Positions 17,122 through 25,890 of a DNA stretch of 64,000 nt are shown here, piece by piece. Positions within the stretch are counted from its first letter, which is position 1, and every line of letters starts with the position of its first letter. The DNA comes from Mesorhizobium sp. NZP2077 (GTDB lineage: Bacteria > Pseudomonadota > Alphaproteobacteria > Rhizobiales > Rhizobiaceae): the NCBI RefSeq assembly GCF_013170805.1, contig NZ_CP051293.1, positions 4,594,001-4,658,000 on the forward strand, given 5' to 3'. Made by a program: the position numbers and the translations under genes. Below the pieces are notes generated by a model, which worked only from the letters and a program-made list of their open reading frames with translations, searched no databases and had not been told where the DNA came from.

Positions 17122-17999
17122 ATGTCGGACGAGCAAGTGCGCTGGCTTTTGAAGGTCATCCAGCCCGAGGCGACCTTGGCCGCCCTGCCCAAAGGCGCCA
17201 GCCTCGCCAGGGAAGCTCATGCCGGGCTCCTCGGCCTGCCGGTTGAGATCTACGCGACCGAACTTTGCCGCATGCAAAAGGAGGCCTCGGAAGCAGCCGA
17301 CGCGTTGCTTGCCGACCCAGCCGCGGCATCGATGGTGGATCGTCTTCCGCTAAGGAAAGGGGACAAGGTAGTGGCGTTCGGCGACAGCTTGACGTCCGAT
17401 CCCCAATCTTGGGCGGTAGTCCTTAGGGAAATGCTGGCGAGGCGTCGCGGCACCCACGGGATTTCGTTGACCATCAGCGCAGTCGCAGGCGAGACGACCA
17501 CGCACGGTCTCGTGCGGGTCGCAAATGTCATCAATTCCCGGCCCGACTGGATACTCTTCCTCTTCGGTACGAATGACGCCCGCACGCAAGGCCCGCACCC
17601 CACGAAGACGCTCGTTCATCATGAGGAGACCGCGCGCAACATTGCCGAACTGCGGCAGCGCGTTTCAGGAGAGACCACGGCGAACTGTATCTGGATTACT
17701 CCGCCTGCGGTCAATGAAGCGCAGGTAGCGGCCCATCGGGGCCGCCGCCTGCGGTCAATGAAGCGCAGGTAGCGGCCCATCGGGGCCTGGCCAGGTTCGG
17801 GGTTCGGTTCCGCAACGAAGACCTGGCGCGCGTCGCCAAGATCGTCCGCGAGGGCGACGGACCGGTTATCGACGCCTTCTCAACGCTGGGAAGTCCCCCT
17901 GCTTCCGACCTGCTCATGGACGACGGTCTGCATTTCACTCTGGCGGGCCAGAGGCGAATGGCATTCGAGGTGATCCGTGGCTGGAGCAAGCTCCAGTGA
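17122..17999 (+). pseudogene. SGNH/GDSL hydrolase gene frameshifted by a 44-bp tandem duplication
   Basis: From the ATG at 17122 (GAGGTG just upstream) the frame encodes an SGNH hydrolase with the GDS nucleophile block VVAFGDSLTSD (about residues 84-94), block III FGTNDA and then ITPPAV. At 17701 a 44-bp sequence is repeated exactly (17701-17744 and 17745-17788 apart from the boundary base). Because 44 is not a multiple of three the first frame stops at 17772. Reading on from the second copy restores the family, including the catalytic DGLHFTLAG (Asp-xx-His block V), up to TGA at 17997-17999. So the gene is one unit longer than its functional form. Loss of one unit would restore it. Confidence 0.88.
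17701..17788 (+). repeat. Exact 44-bp tandem duplication inside the SGNH hydrolase gene
   Basis: Each unit begins CCGCCTGCGGTCAATGAAGC; unit one starts at 17701 and unit two at 17745. The duplication is directly responsible for the frameshift. There is no flanking IS, so replication slippage or unequal recombination is the likely origin. Confidence 0.93.
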
Positions 18000-18847
18000 A
18001 ACATCTCATCATCGGCGCCACGGGAAACATCGGCTCTCGGGTAACCCAGCGCCTCGTTGATTGCGGAGCGCGCCCGTCCGTTTTCGTGCGCAGCGCGAAG
18101 AAGGCCAAGGCCCTTTTCGGCGACCATGTCGATATCCATACCGGAGACCTCGAAAAGCCAGGCTCCCCGCTAAATACTGCGATGGCTGGGGTTGACGGTA
18201 TATTCCTCCTGACTGATGGATCGGATCTCGAGAAGCGAGATCGCGCGGTCTCCTTCGCTGCCCGCCACGCAGGCGTACGACACATCGTCAAGCTCTCTAC
18301 CCTGGACGTGCGAACCGGGATAGGCACCGGTCCGTGGCATGCACGCGGCGAGGATGCCATTCGGAGAAGCGGGGTGGCGTTCACGTTCATTCAGGCGGCC
18401 GGATTCATGTCCAACGCGCTCGGTTGGTCGCAATCCATCCGCCGCGAGGGCGTGCTGCGCTCGTCTACGGGTGGGGGCAAGATCGCATTCATCCATCCAG
18501 ACGACATCGCTGCCGTCGCCACGGCCGCCCTGAGCACGCGCGACCACGACGGCCAGGCACTGGTGATCACTGGCCGCAAGGCGCTGTCCTATGGGGAGAT
18601 GGCGGCCACGATAGGCAGAGCCATCGGCAAGCCTGTCGGCTTCGAGGAAATATCCGACCGGCAGGCGTACACCGACACCGTCGAATGGGCCGGGAAAGGC
18701 CCCTACGTCGATGCCCTTGTGGACATCTGGCGCGCGGTGCGCGAGGGCCGACTTGACACGGTGACGGACGGGGTAAAACGAGTGACTGGGCGGGAACCAA
18801 TCCCGTTCGCTCAGTGGGCCGCCGAGAACGCCGCGTCGTTTCAATAG
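17996..18847 (+). CDS. NAD(P)-binding NmrA-like (atypical SDR) protein
   Basis: A 283-aa protein with an N-terminal Rossmann motif GATGNIGS (residues 7-14) and the NmrA/atypical-SDR layout (KLSTLDV, GPWHARGED, FIQAAGFMSN, FIHPDDIAAV, GEMAATIG). Such proteins act as NAD(P)H-dependent oxidoreductases or redox sensors; substrate unknown. The GTG start overlaps the SGNH gene stop (GTGA), so it forms an operon with the broken hydrolase, and its translation may be lowered by the upstream frameshift. A TetR gene faces it. Confidence 0.88.
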   Translation: MKHLIIGATGNIGSRVTQRLVDCGARPSVFVRSAKKAKALFGDHVDIHTGDLEKPGSPLNTAMAGVDGIFLLTDGSDLEKRDRAVSFAARHAGVRHIVKLSTLDVRTGIGTGPWHARGEDAIRRSGVAFTFIQAAGFMSNALGWSQSIRREGVLRSSTGGGKIAFIHPDDIAAVATAALSTRDHDGQALVITGRKALSYGEMAATIGRAIGKPVGFEEISDRQAYTDTVEWAGKGPYVDALVDIWRAVREGRLDTVTDGVKRVTGREPIPFAQWAAENAASFQ

Positions 18848-18863
18848 TGTTTCGCGCGGTGCC

Positions 18864-19469
18864 CTAAAAAGAATTCACATAGACCTGTACGGTACGGATC
18901 GCCTCGCTCCTGACGACATCACGCGAGAGGGCGCGCGCCTGGTGGACCGCTCCGTGCACGAGGGATTCCACCATGCGCGGAAGGACAAAAAGCATTCGCT
19001 CCGTCTCGTCGACGCTGTATTGCCTTTCGTCTGCGCGTGACAGCACTCGCCCGAAGGTGTGATGCAGCGCGTTCCTGAAGCCAACAGCGCCTTCCGGAAC
19101 GGCGGACGAAACAATCTCGTGCAGTTCCGCAGCATCCACGTGCACGTTCACCAGACCTCGGACGAGTTCGCCTGTGAAGTCCTGCAGCGGAGCCGAGGCG
19201 TAGGCAGCCGTCGTCTGCCCGATAACCTGCCGTACATCGTCGACGTGTCGGTCATGAAGGGCGGTGAAGATTGCGCGCTTGTCGGGGAAGTACTGATAGA
19301 GCGATCCGACGCTAACGCCGGCGGCCTCCGCGATGCGATTCGTGGTGATGGCCTGGGTCCCGTGACGCTTCACCACAAGTTGGACCGCCTCGAGCACGCA
19401 GTCCACGGTCTGCCGCGAGCGTTGCTGTGTCGGCTCGCGCCGCCTAAAGGTTCTTTTGACCGTGGTCAT
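18864..19469 (-). CDS. TetR-family transcriptional regulator
   Basis: A 201-aa protein with an N-terminal HTH (TTNRIAEAAGVSVGSLYQYFPDKRAIF, about residues 40-66) preceded by a basic arm, and an all-helical ligand-binding C-terminal region. It is convergent with the NmrA-like gene. The target is not visible here; the hydrolase/NmrA operon is a reasonable candidate because TetR genes often lie next to what they control. Confidence 0.9.
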   Translation of the reverse strand: MTTVKRTFRRREPTQQRSRQTVDCVLEAVQLVVKRHGTQAITTNRIAEAAGVSVGSLYQYFPDKRAIFTALHDRHVDDVRQVIGQTTAAYASAPLQDFTGELVRGLVNVHVDAAELHEIVSSAVPEGAVGFRNALHHTFGRVLSRADERQYSVDETERMLFVLPRMVESLVHGAVHQARALSRDVVRSEAIRTVQVYVNSF

Positions 19470-19523
19470 GCTGCCTCACAGTATGTAGTTCGCAGGCCGA
19501 CATCACCTGAATATCGACATACC

Positions 19524-21341
19524 CTAGACGAAGAGGTCGACCTTCTGGAATGTCGTCACGTCGATCAGCCCGACGTCGGAAATCCTCAGTTCCGGAATGA
19601 CCACCAGCGCCAGCAGGGAGTGCTGCATATAGGCGTTGTTGAGGGAGCACCCCATCTTGCGCATCGCTTCGGTCAGTTTTTCGGCCTTGGCGGCGACGAT
19701 CTCGGCGCGCTCGTCCGACATCAGGCCGGCGATCGGCATTTCGACCAACGCCAGTTCCTTGCCCTTGGAAAACAGCACGACGCCGCCGCCGACTTCGCCC
19801 AGCCGGTTGACCGCCAGGGCCATGTCCTGCTTGTTGGTGCCGACGCAGATGATGTGGTGGGCGTCATGCGCCACACTCGAGGCCATGGCGCAATCGCCCA
19901 TATAGCCGAAGCCGGAGACGAAGGCGTTGGTGACGCCGCCGGTGCCCCGGTGCCGCTCGACCAGCGCGATCTGGCAGACATCGTTGCGGCGATCCATGGC
20001 GACCAGCCCGTCCTCGACGGCTAGATCCGCCTCCAACGCCCGCGTCGGCGCCTGGTTCTCGATGACGCCGATGACCCGCACCCGCACCTCGTTGGCGCCT
20101 TTGGGGGCCGCGATGTCGAAATCTGCCGCCTTGAGCTTCTTGCCCAGCTTGACGGTGTTCTTCGCCGTCTTCGGGTAGTCATAGGCCGGAATGTCGATGT
20201 CGAGCTTGCCTCCCTTGGCCAGCCTGGCGCCGCGCGCATAGACCTCATCGATGGTCATTGCGGCGAGATCGGAGACAATCAGCAGGTCGGCCAACCGCCC
20301 CGGCGAGATCGAACCGATCTCGCGTTCCAGCCTGAAATGCTGGGCTGTGTTGATCGTCGCCATCTGGATCGCCGTCACCGGCTTCAGTCCCTGTTGGATG
20401 GCGTGGCGCACCACCCGGTCCATGTGACCTTCGTGCACCAGCGTGCCGGAATGACTGTCGTCGGTGCACAGGATGAAGTTGCGCGGATCGATGCCGCCTT
20501 CGGTCACCGCCTTGACCTGCGAGGCAACGTCGTACCAGGCCGAGCCCAGTCGCAGCATTGCCTTCATGCCCTGGCGCACGCGGGCAATAGCATCCTCGGC
20601 GCGCGTGCCCTCGTGATCGTCCTCGGGTCCGCCGGCGACATAGCCATGGAACGGCAGGCCAAGATCGCGCGAGGCATAGTGGCCGCCAACGGTCTTGCCC
20701 GCCTTCACTGTCGCGGCGATCTCGCCCGACATCACCGGGTCGTTGGCGACGACACCGGGGAAATTCATCACTTCCCCGAGCCCGATGATGTTTTCCCATG
20801 TCATGGCTTCGGCGACATCGGCAACCGTCAGTTCGGCGCCGGCATGTTCCAGGCCAGGGGCCGATGGCACACAGGACGGCATCTGCACATGCACGTTGAT
20901 CGGCATCGCGACCGCCTCGTCATGCATCAGCCGCACACCCGACAAGCCGAGCACATTGGCGATCTCATGCGGATCGATAAACATCGAGGTGGTGCCGTGC
21001 GGAATGACGGCGCGGCAGAACTCGGTCACCGTCACCATGCCGCTCTCGACATGCATGTGCGCGTCACAGAGGCCAGGCACCAGGTAGCGCCCGCCGGCAT
21101 CGACCACCTTTGTGCCCTGGCCGATGGCGTGGCTGGCATTCGGCCCGCAATAGGCGAAGCGGCCGCCGGCAATGGCGATGTCGGTGCCGGCGATGATCTC
21201 GCCCGAGTGAACATTCACCCAGCGGCCGTTGCGGATGACGAGATCGGCGGGCTTGCGGCCCATGGCGACGTCGACCAGATGCGTCGCCATCTCGGTCCAG
21301 GGTTTTGGCTTCGTCGCATGCGCCGCCGGCTTCTTTGCCAT
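19524..21341 (-). CDS. ade: Adenine deaminase
   Basis: Hydrolyses adenine to hypoxanthine and ammonia. The 605-aa amidohydrolase has the metal motif DAHMHVESGMVT, FIDPHEIANV, GEVMNFPGV, the CTDDSH motif and the C-terminal adenine-deaminase domain with HDAHHIICVG. Length is normal for the family (about 600). The ATG at 21341 has AGGAG upstream; the frame continues further but without family similarity. Purine salvage; the xanthine phosphoribosyltransferase gene at 35083 could work downstream of the hypoxanthine made. Confidence 0.93.
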   Translation of the reverse strand: MAKKPAAHATKPKPWTEMATHLVDVAMGRKPADLVIRNGRWVNVHSGEIIAGTDIAIAGGRFAYCGPNASHAIGQGTKVVDAGGRYLVPGLCDAHMHVESGMVTVTEFCRAVIPHGTTSMFIDPHEIANVLGLSGVRLMHDEAVAMPINVHVQMPSCVPSAPGLEHAGAELTVADVAEAMTWENIIGLGEVMNFPGVVANDPVMSGEIAATVKAGKTVGGHYASRDLGLPFHGYVAGGPEDDHEGTRAEDAIARVRQGMKAMLRLGSAWYDVASQVKAVTEGGIDPRNFILCTDDSHSGTLVHEGHMDRVVRHAIQQGLKPVTAIQMATINTAQHFRLEREIGSISPGRLADLLIVSDLAAMTIDEVYARGARLAKGGKLDIDIPAYDYPKTAKNTVKLGKKLKAADFDIAAPKGANEVRVRVIGVIENQAPTRALEADLAVEDGLVAMDRRNDVCQIALVERHRGTGGVTNAFVSGFGYMGDCAMASSVAHDAHHIICVGTNKQDMALAVNRLGEVGGGVVLFSKGKELALVEMPIAGLMSDERAEIVAAKAEKLTEAMRKMGCSLNNAYMQHSLLALVVIPELRISDVGLIDVTTFQKVDLFV

Positions 21342-21434
21342 GAAGGGACTCCTGTTTGCGCGACTGTGCCAAGCCTGCCTGGTTTTGACCAGCGTCAAAC
21401 AGCGGATAGGCCTGCCCAATCGTCACAAAGGCTG

Positions 21435-21809
21435 CTAGGCCTTTACCTCGACCGTGACTTTCGCACCGCCGGCTGAAATCCGGTCCGCGAGACGCTGGAG
21501 TTCGCCCGCCGCGAAGGTGCCGTTGAGCATGACCTCGCCGCCGAGGATGGGTTCGACCAGGCGCGGCGACGCCACCACGGCACCGTCGACGCTGAGATCG
21601 ACCACCTTGCCGACATTCGCCGTGGTGAAGTCGGCGAATGCCTTTGCGCTGTCCGGTGTCATCGTGAGGTTGAGCACCATCTGTACCGACGCCGCATCGG
21701 ATACGACCGCGGCCCTGGCAATGGCGAGCATCAATGACTCGGCCCTGGCGAGGCCGCAGGCGAGCAGCACGATGGCTACTCCAGCGATGAGACGAGCCAG
21801 GCTGTTCAT
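21435..21809 (-). CDS. Stand-alone SecD P1-head-like periplasmic protein
   Basis: A 124-aa protein with a signal peptide (about residues 1-23, ending ARAE) and one domain. Its pattern (VNLTMTPDSAKAFADFT, NVGKVVDLSVDGAVVASPRLVEPI, GGEVMLNGTF and LADRI) matches the first periplasmic 'head' subdomain of SecD. It has no membrane helices of its own. Isolated SecD-head proteins occur in rhizobia; their role is unknown, possibly substrate binding at the translocon. It lies upstream of ade on the same strand. Confidence 0.78.
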   Translation of the reverse strand: MNSLARLIAGVAIVLLACGLARAESLMLAIARAAVVSDAASVQMVLNLTMTPDSAKAFADFTTANVGKVVDLSVDGAVVASPRLVEPILGGEVMLNGTFAAGELQRLADRISAGGAKVTVEVKA

Positions 21810-22002
21810 CAGGATTTTTTCCCTGCAAGACGACCATCTTGCACGGTGACATTCGCCCGGCAATGCCGGCTTTCCGCCGCCTTAAGGGATGCGGCTCGGC
21901 GAGCAACACACGGGCCGCAGCCAGAAATGGAATTCCGTTTTGTGGCAAATCGGTCTACGTTGGCTCCAAGGATTTTTCCGACGCTTTGTCCGGGGAGTTC
22001 GA

Positions 22003-22671
22003 ATGTATCGCCTTGTGGTCGCAAGTGCCGGTCTTCTTGCCGTCCTGTCCATGCCGGCTTTCGCAGCCGACCCGACAGTCGATGTTCCGATGACCGCGCC
22101 CGGCTTCGACTGGACCGGATATTATGCCGGCCTGCAGGCGGGATATGGCTGGGGCCAGTCCGATATTTCGGGAACCGACGGTGGACCGTTTTCCGTCTCG
22201 CCCGACATTGACGGCGGCTTCGTCGGCGGGCACGTCGCCGGCCTATGGCAGTTCGACCAGGCGGTGATTGGCGCCGAGGCCGACCTCAACTATTCCTCGA
22301 TCAACGGCACGGCGGAACTTGGCGGGCCCGGAAATGTCGTCGGTACCGACATCAAGTGGTTCGGGTCGGTCAATGCCAAGGCCGGATATGCGATGGATCG
22401 TGTGCTGGTCTATGGCATAGGCGGCGTCGCCTTCGCCGGTATCGAGACGTCGCAAGCCTCGGGCTCGGCATTCTCCGAGACACGCACGAATGTCGGCTGG
22501 ACCGTGGGTGCCGGCGTCGACTATGCGCTGACCGACAAGTTCGTCGTCGGCGCCCAATATCGCTATTACGATTTCGGCTCCGAACACTATGACGGGTCCA
22601 ACGGTTTCGTCGGCCGCGACCAGGATACGAAGCTGAACACCGTCGGCGTCAATCTCAGCTACAAGTTCTGA
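22003..22671 (+). CDS. Outer-membrane beta-barrel protein (Omp25/RopB-like)
   Basis: GGGGAG sets the start at 22003. The 222-aa protein has a signal peptide (about 1-22, ending FAAD) and a porin-like 8-stranded barrel: alternating strands, DWTGYYAGLQAGYGWG near the N-terminus and the C-terminal LSYKF with final Phe required for BAM insertion. This is the Hyphomicrobiales Omp25/Omp31/RopB type. Divergent from the SecD-head gene with an AT-richer promoter region. Confidence 0.9.
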   Translation: MYRLVVASAGLLAVLSMPAFAADPTVDVPMTAPGFDWTGYYAGLQAGYGWGQSDISGTDGGPFSVSPDIDGGFVGGHVAGLWQFDQAVIGAEADLNYSSINGTAELGGPGNVVGTDIKWFGSVNAKAGYAMDRVLVYGIGGVAFAGIETSQASGSAFSETRTNVGWTVGAGVDYALTDKFVVGAQYRYYDFGSEHYDGSNGFVGRDQDTKLNTVGVNLSYKF

Positions 22672-22953
22672 GCGCGGCCAACGGCGATCGGCGAGCGACG
22701 GCCCTCAGGTGATCAACAATTTCGGTGAGAGGGGCGGCCGGCGCCCCCAGTGGGCGGGGGAATGGGTTGGGCCTGGTAGACGCCGGCCTCGGCGGATCAA
22801 GTCCGCCGTGCAAACACCCTATCCCCTGCGCGCGGCGCGGATAATTCCGCGATCGCACCAGTATCGCCGCGCCCTCTCCTCTGGGGTGCGTGTTCAGACA
22901 GCTCAAGAACACGACTTGACGGCCTGTGTCTGGCATCTGAAAAGGGCTGGCCT

Positions 22954-22992
22954 GCGGACGTGGCGGAATTGGTAGACGCAAGGGACTTAAAA
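22954..22992 (+). pseudogene. 5' half of a split tRNA-Leu(UAA) gene
   Basis: The 39 bp match the acceptor strand (GCGGACG), the D arm and the 5' half of the anticodon arm of a leucine tRNA, and stop at the anticodon loop ACTTAAAA. The rest is found 755 bp downstream (23736-23794). Joined at the shared AGGGACTTAAAA they form a complete cloverleaf with paired GCGGACG/CGTCCGC acceptor arms. Confidence 0.88.
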
Positions 22993-23155
22993 AGCGGCGA
23001 CAGACCCAAAGGACCTCGGCGGCGGGCAGTATCCATGGGCAGCATTGACGCAGACGTGACTTGGCCGGCGCAGCACAAGTTGATAATTTACTTTAGGGTC
23101 TAGTACCCTCAGAATTAATCGCGAAGTCGCAGGAAACGCAGGCAGGTGGCTGGCC

Positions 23156-23404
23156 ATGTTTCGAAACCACCCAATCCTGTCTGATATACTGGAGCTTGTT
23201 GGTGCGTCGCTCGGCGTGTTTTTGGTCGGGTTGATGGTTGCGTATCTGGTGGGGTATCTGGTTGGACACTTGCCGTCTGATCATGGAATACCTCGCGCGA
23301 TTGGTGGCGCCCTGGCGTGGGTCATTATAGGTGGATTTCGTGTATATCGCAGAGAACACGAGAGACGCCGAGAGATGCATTGGAAATACCTAAAGGGCGA
23401 ATAA
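23156..23404 (+). CDS. Small membrane protein inside the tRNA insertion
   Basis: An 82-aa protein with AGGTGG ahead of the ATG. It has two adjacent hydrophobic helices (about residues 10-35 and 48-60) and a strongly charged C-terminus (RREHERRREMHWKY). It is the only protein-like frame in the 755-bp insert. No family recognised. Confidence 0.5.
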   Translation: MFRNHPILSDILELVGASLGVFLVGLMVAYLVGYLVGHLPSDHGIPRAIGGALAWVIIGGFRVYRREHERRREMHWKYLKGE

Positions 23405-23640
23405 GGAAGCCTAGGCCCACGGGCGGCTTGCTGCGAAAATGCGATTGATAGGACGCCTCCTAAGTATACGGCACGGCATGGATCATGCTCGAGGCAGGTG
23501 ATCCGAGACCCCGACATCCATTGCGTCCGGACTTCCCGCCCTTGAAGGTGGCGCGGCTCCGAGGCTCATGCTAATCAACGGCTCAAACGTGTGACAAACC
23601 GTGTGACAATGCGGTGCCAAATCGTCACGATGTGACAAAG

Positions 23641-23726
23641 CGGGCGTGGCGAAACTGGTAAACGCAAAGGACTTAAAATCCTTCGCCTTCAATGGCTTGC
23701 GGGTTCAAGCCCCGCCGCCCGCACCA
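23641..23726 (+). tRNA. tRNA-Leu(UAA), intact, within the insert
   Basis: An 86-nt complete cloverleaf with encoded CCA: acceptor GCGGGCG/CGCCCGC, anticodon stem AAGGA/TCCTT, loop CTTAAAA with anticodon TAA (23675-23677), T-arm GCGGG-TTCAAGC-CCCGC. The long variable arm is typical of tRNA-Leu. The sequence differs from the split copy, so it is not a duplicate made by integration. Confidence 0.93.
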
Positions 23727-23735
23727 GTCACGAAA

Positions 23736-23794
23736 AGGGACTTAAAATCCCTCGATCTCTGATCGTACGGGTTCGATTCCCGTCGTCCGCACCA
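23736..23794 (+). pseudogene. 3' half of the split tRNA-Leu(UAA) gene
   Basis: Starts with the repeated AGGGACTTAAAA (anticodon loop), continues with the 3' anticodon strand TCCCT, a long variable arm, the T arm GTACGGGTTCGATTCCCG and ends CGTCCGCACCA. It pairs with the 5' half at 22954-22992. Confidence 0.88.
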
Positions 23795-23904
23795 CATTGT
23801 AATTAAAAGGCAATTGGCATTATTGAGTCGGCGCTGGCTACCCGAAGAAATTCCACGCGGGTAGCCGTGGGGGTAGCCGAGGATGGCAGAACGAGGGCCA
23901 TATA

Positions 23905-24873
23905 ATGGAATTCGACGATATCGTTTCTGGCAGGGAGGCGTTCCTGCGAGAGGCAATTCTGCTCGAAACGCAAGAGGGCCTGAGGCTTGATTTCAAAGCG
24001 CCGGCCGTCGCCAAGCAAGGCGCGGCCTTTACCCCGCAAGGCCAACTTACCAAGGATGGCCGAAACAGCTTGGCCAAGGCTCTCTCGGCCTTCAGCAACT
24101 CTGCCGGCGGTGTTCTGGTCATTGGAGTTGAATGCCGCAAGAATGTTGATGGGGTCGACTGTGCCTGTGATCTAGAACCGCTCCCCAATTGGAAAACCGC
24201 ACTCAGTGCTGTGAATTCAGCTGTAGGCGATCCTTTGCAGCCCAAAATGGCGGTATCCGAGTGGGCGGATTCGCGTCCGAGGAGAATCAGAGCTTCGGCT
24301 ATGTAGTTGTAGATGTGCCTCGTTCTGAGCGACGACCGCACCGCAGCGAAGCCGCTGATCTAAAGCAGTATTTTAAGCGCTCTGGCTCCGGGAGCTATGC
24401 GATGGAGCACTTCGACATCGAGGACGCTTTTCGCCGAACGACAGTTCCAAATCTCAAGCTGAGAACAGACGTTCATAAATTCAGGTCATCAGGATCGGAC
24501 AGCTACTACAAAATCCGACTGTGGCTCGACAACGTTTCCTCCGTAACGGCCTTTTTCCCGTCAATTACTCTTAGCGATTTGACGGGAATCCAATTCGGCT
24601 GGGCCACTGACCGATTGCCATTCGTAACCTCTGATCAACGAGGCTGATAAAGTGACAGCCTACGGAGACTCCGAGTTCGTCATTCATCCAGGCTCGACGC
24701 GTCAGATCGCGGAATTTGAATTCCACGCGGCCTTTGAGAGCGGTAGCCCGGTGATCGTCGGGGATCGCATGCCGAATATGGCCTACCTTGCCTTTAATTA
24801 CCGCATCGGCGCTCGCGACATGATTTCAAACGAACAGGCGATTGAAATCCGTCTTTTCCCAATCAAATGGTGA
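23905..24873 (+). pseudogene. AlbA_2 (Schlafen-like) domain gene with two compensating frameshifts
   Basis: Residues from ATG 23905 match an AlbA_2/divergent AAA_4 domain (LLETQEGLRLDFKAP, NSLAKALSAFSNSAGGVLVIGVE), a putative nucleic-acid-binding fold found in defence and regulatory proteins. The domain continues in the next frame from about 24250 (GIRVGGFASEENQSFGYVVVDVPRS, RSGSGSYAMEHFDIEDAF), then returns to the first frame near 24650 for a C-terminal beta-sandwich-like tail ending at 24873. Two opposite indels explain this. It could be a real pseudogene or two sequence errors. Confidence 0.72.
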
Positions 24874-24922
24874 TGGCCCGCCACCGTGAGGCAGCGGGCC
24901 AAATACCGGACGGTGCGGATTT

Positions 24923-25147
24923 TCAGTTCGCCTTTTGGCGGCTCTGCTTGACGATGTTTTGGCTCGAGCACACGTCTTCCGAGTTTGTGACAATCTGCTC
25001 GGCAAGGTCTCGTGCGATCCAGAGCAGGTGGCCTACTTCGTCGATATCGGGGGTCTCAAAAACCTTTTGCTCGATGACGTTGATGAGGGTCGACAACTTC
25101 CTGAGATCGCCTTGAAGGTCGTCCAGATTCTCGTAGGACCGGGTCAT
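24923..25147 (-). CDS. Small hypothetical protein
   Basis: A 74-aa acidic, mostly helical protein (MTRSYENLDDLQGDLRKL...) with no known family. Directly upstream, an in-frame protein-like fragment without a start ends 1 base before its ATG (LVVVDDAGASPWGSAYN... ending LLVI), suggesting it was the second gene of a small operon whose first gene has decayed. Confidence 0.5.
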   Translation of the reverse strand: MTRSYENLDDLQGDLRKLSTLINVIEQKVFETPDIDEVGHLLWIARDLAEQIVTNSEDVCSSQNIVKQSRQKAN

Positions 25148-25310
25148 TTAGATCACCAGCAGCGTTCGGACGATCTGTTGAGCAAGCCGCACATTCGTTG
25201 TGCGCTGCCCGTTGTAGGCGCTCCCCCATGGCGAAGCGCCGGCATCATCGACAACAACGAGATGTAGAGTTCCGCGATCACACCATATCCAGGGATCGCC
25301 TTCGGTATAT
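25148..25310 (-). pseudogene. C-terminal fragment of an unknown gene
   Basis: A minus-strand frame reading WCDRGTLHLVVVDDAGASPW and continuing to a TAA just before the next ATG looks like a conserved protein end, but the frame is closed upstream near 25309 with no start codon. Nothing closer can be said. Confidence 0.4.
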
Positions 25311-25374
25311 TAGCATCTGCTTGCGGCGGACCTGATGTCCGCTTGGCCGGCGTCATCCCCAAAGCCCACCCCAA

Positions 25375-25560
25375 CTGGCGCCGGCCATTTTCATCAGCGC
25401 TTCTTCGCCTTCGGCATGATCTCCTCGATCCGCGCCTTCACTCCGTCCTGGATCATCGTGCTCGAGCGCCTGGGCCTCCGCCTGGTCCTTGGTGGTCAGG
25501 ATGGTGCGCCAGTGCGGCTTGTCGAAGACGCTGACGATCTAGGTTGTGGCCGGCTTATGC
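25375..25560 (-). pseudogene. Decayed gene fragment
   Basis: On the minus strand one frame reads VSVFDKPHWRTILTTKDQAE, continuing into ...ALEHDD; a second overlapping frame gives VKARIEEIMPKAKKR and a stop. Together they look like one short protein broken by an indel. Family not recognised. Confidence 0.35.
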
Positions 25561-25604
25561 TCCACCTTTTGCTGCTTCCATCGTTCATATTGATAAATCC
25601 CGAA

Positions 25605-25614
25605 TATATTAGCA
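25605..25614. repeat. One of three TATATTAGCA copies in the degraded island
   Basis: The 10-mer occurs at 25306-25315 and 25605-25614 and, inverted, at 26913-26922. Each copy sits in a short AT-rich patch inside GC-rich DNA, as operators or promoters do. Confidence 0.4.
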
Positions 25615-25856
25615 AATGCGTACATTAGTCAGCCGGACGCGCGCCCGTGGCCCAGCGGCTTTCCGCTGCCAGTCCCTCTAGCAACCAAGCTGCTGGGCCG
25701 CCGTCCTATGTCCCCCGTTTGGTGATTCGACGATCGGCTTCCTGTCGCGGTTTCGCTGCCGATCAGCTTCAAGTTGCATGCCGAACTTACCGTTTGTTGA
25801 GCAGATTAGCGCACCATCATATGGGGACATGGAATGTAGCTCGTACATGTGACTAA

Positions 25857-25890
25857 AGGCCCCGGCGCCTCACCCAGCGCCGGGGCTTTT
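25857..25890 (+). terminator. Orphan rho-independent terminator
   Basis: A perfect 10-bp stem (GCCCCGGCGC at 25859-25868, GCGCCGGGGC at 25877-25886) followed by TTTT. No coding gene ends here on the plus strand; it could terminate a small RNA from about 25700-25850 or be a relic. Confidence 0.7.

Noticed and set aside
16852..17277. Short frames in the gap before the SGNH gene
   Set aside because: Translations lack protein-like composition and overlap the SGNH start on the other strand.
23570..23640. Repeats of TGTGACAA before the intact tRNA as a phage attachment array
   Set aside because: Short, unevenly spaced and without an integrase nearby; no support beyond the words themselves.
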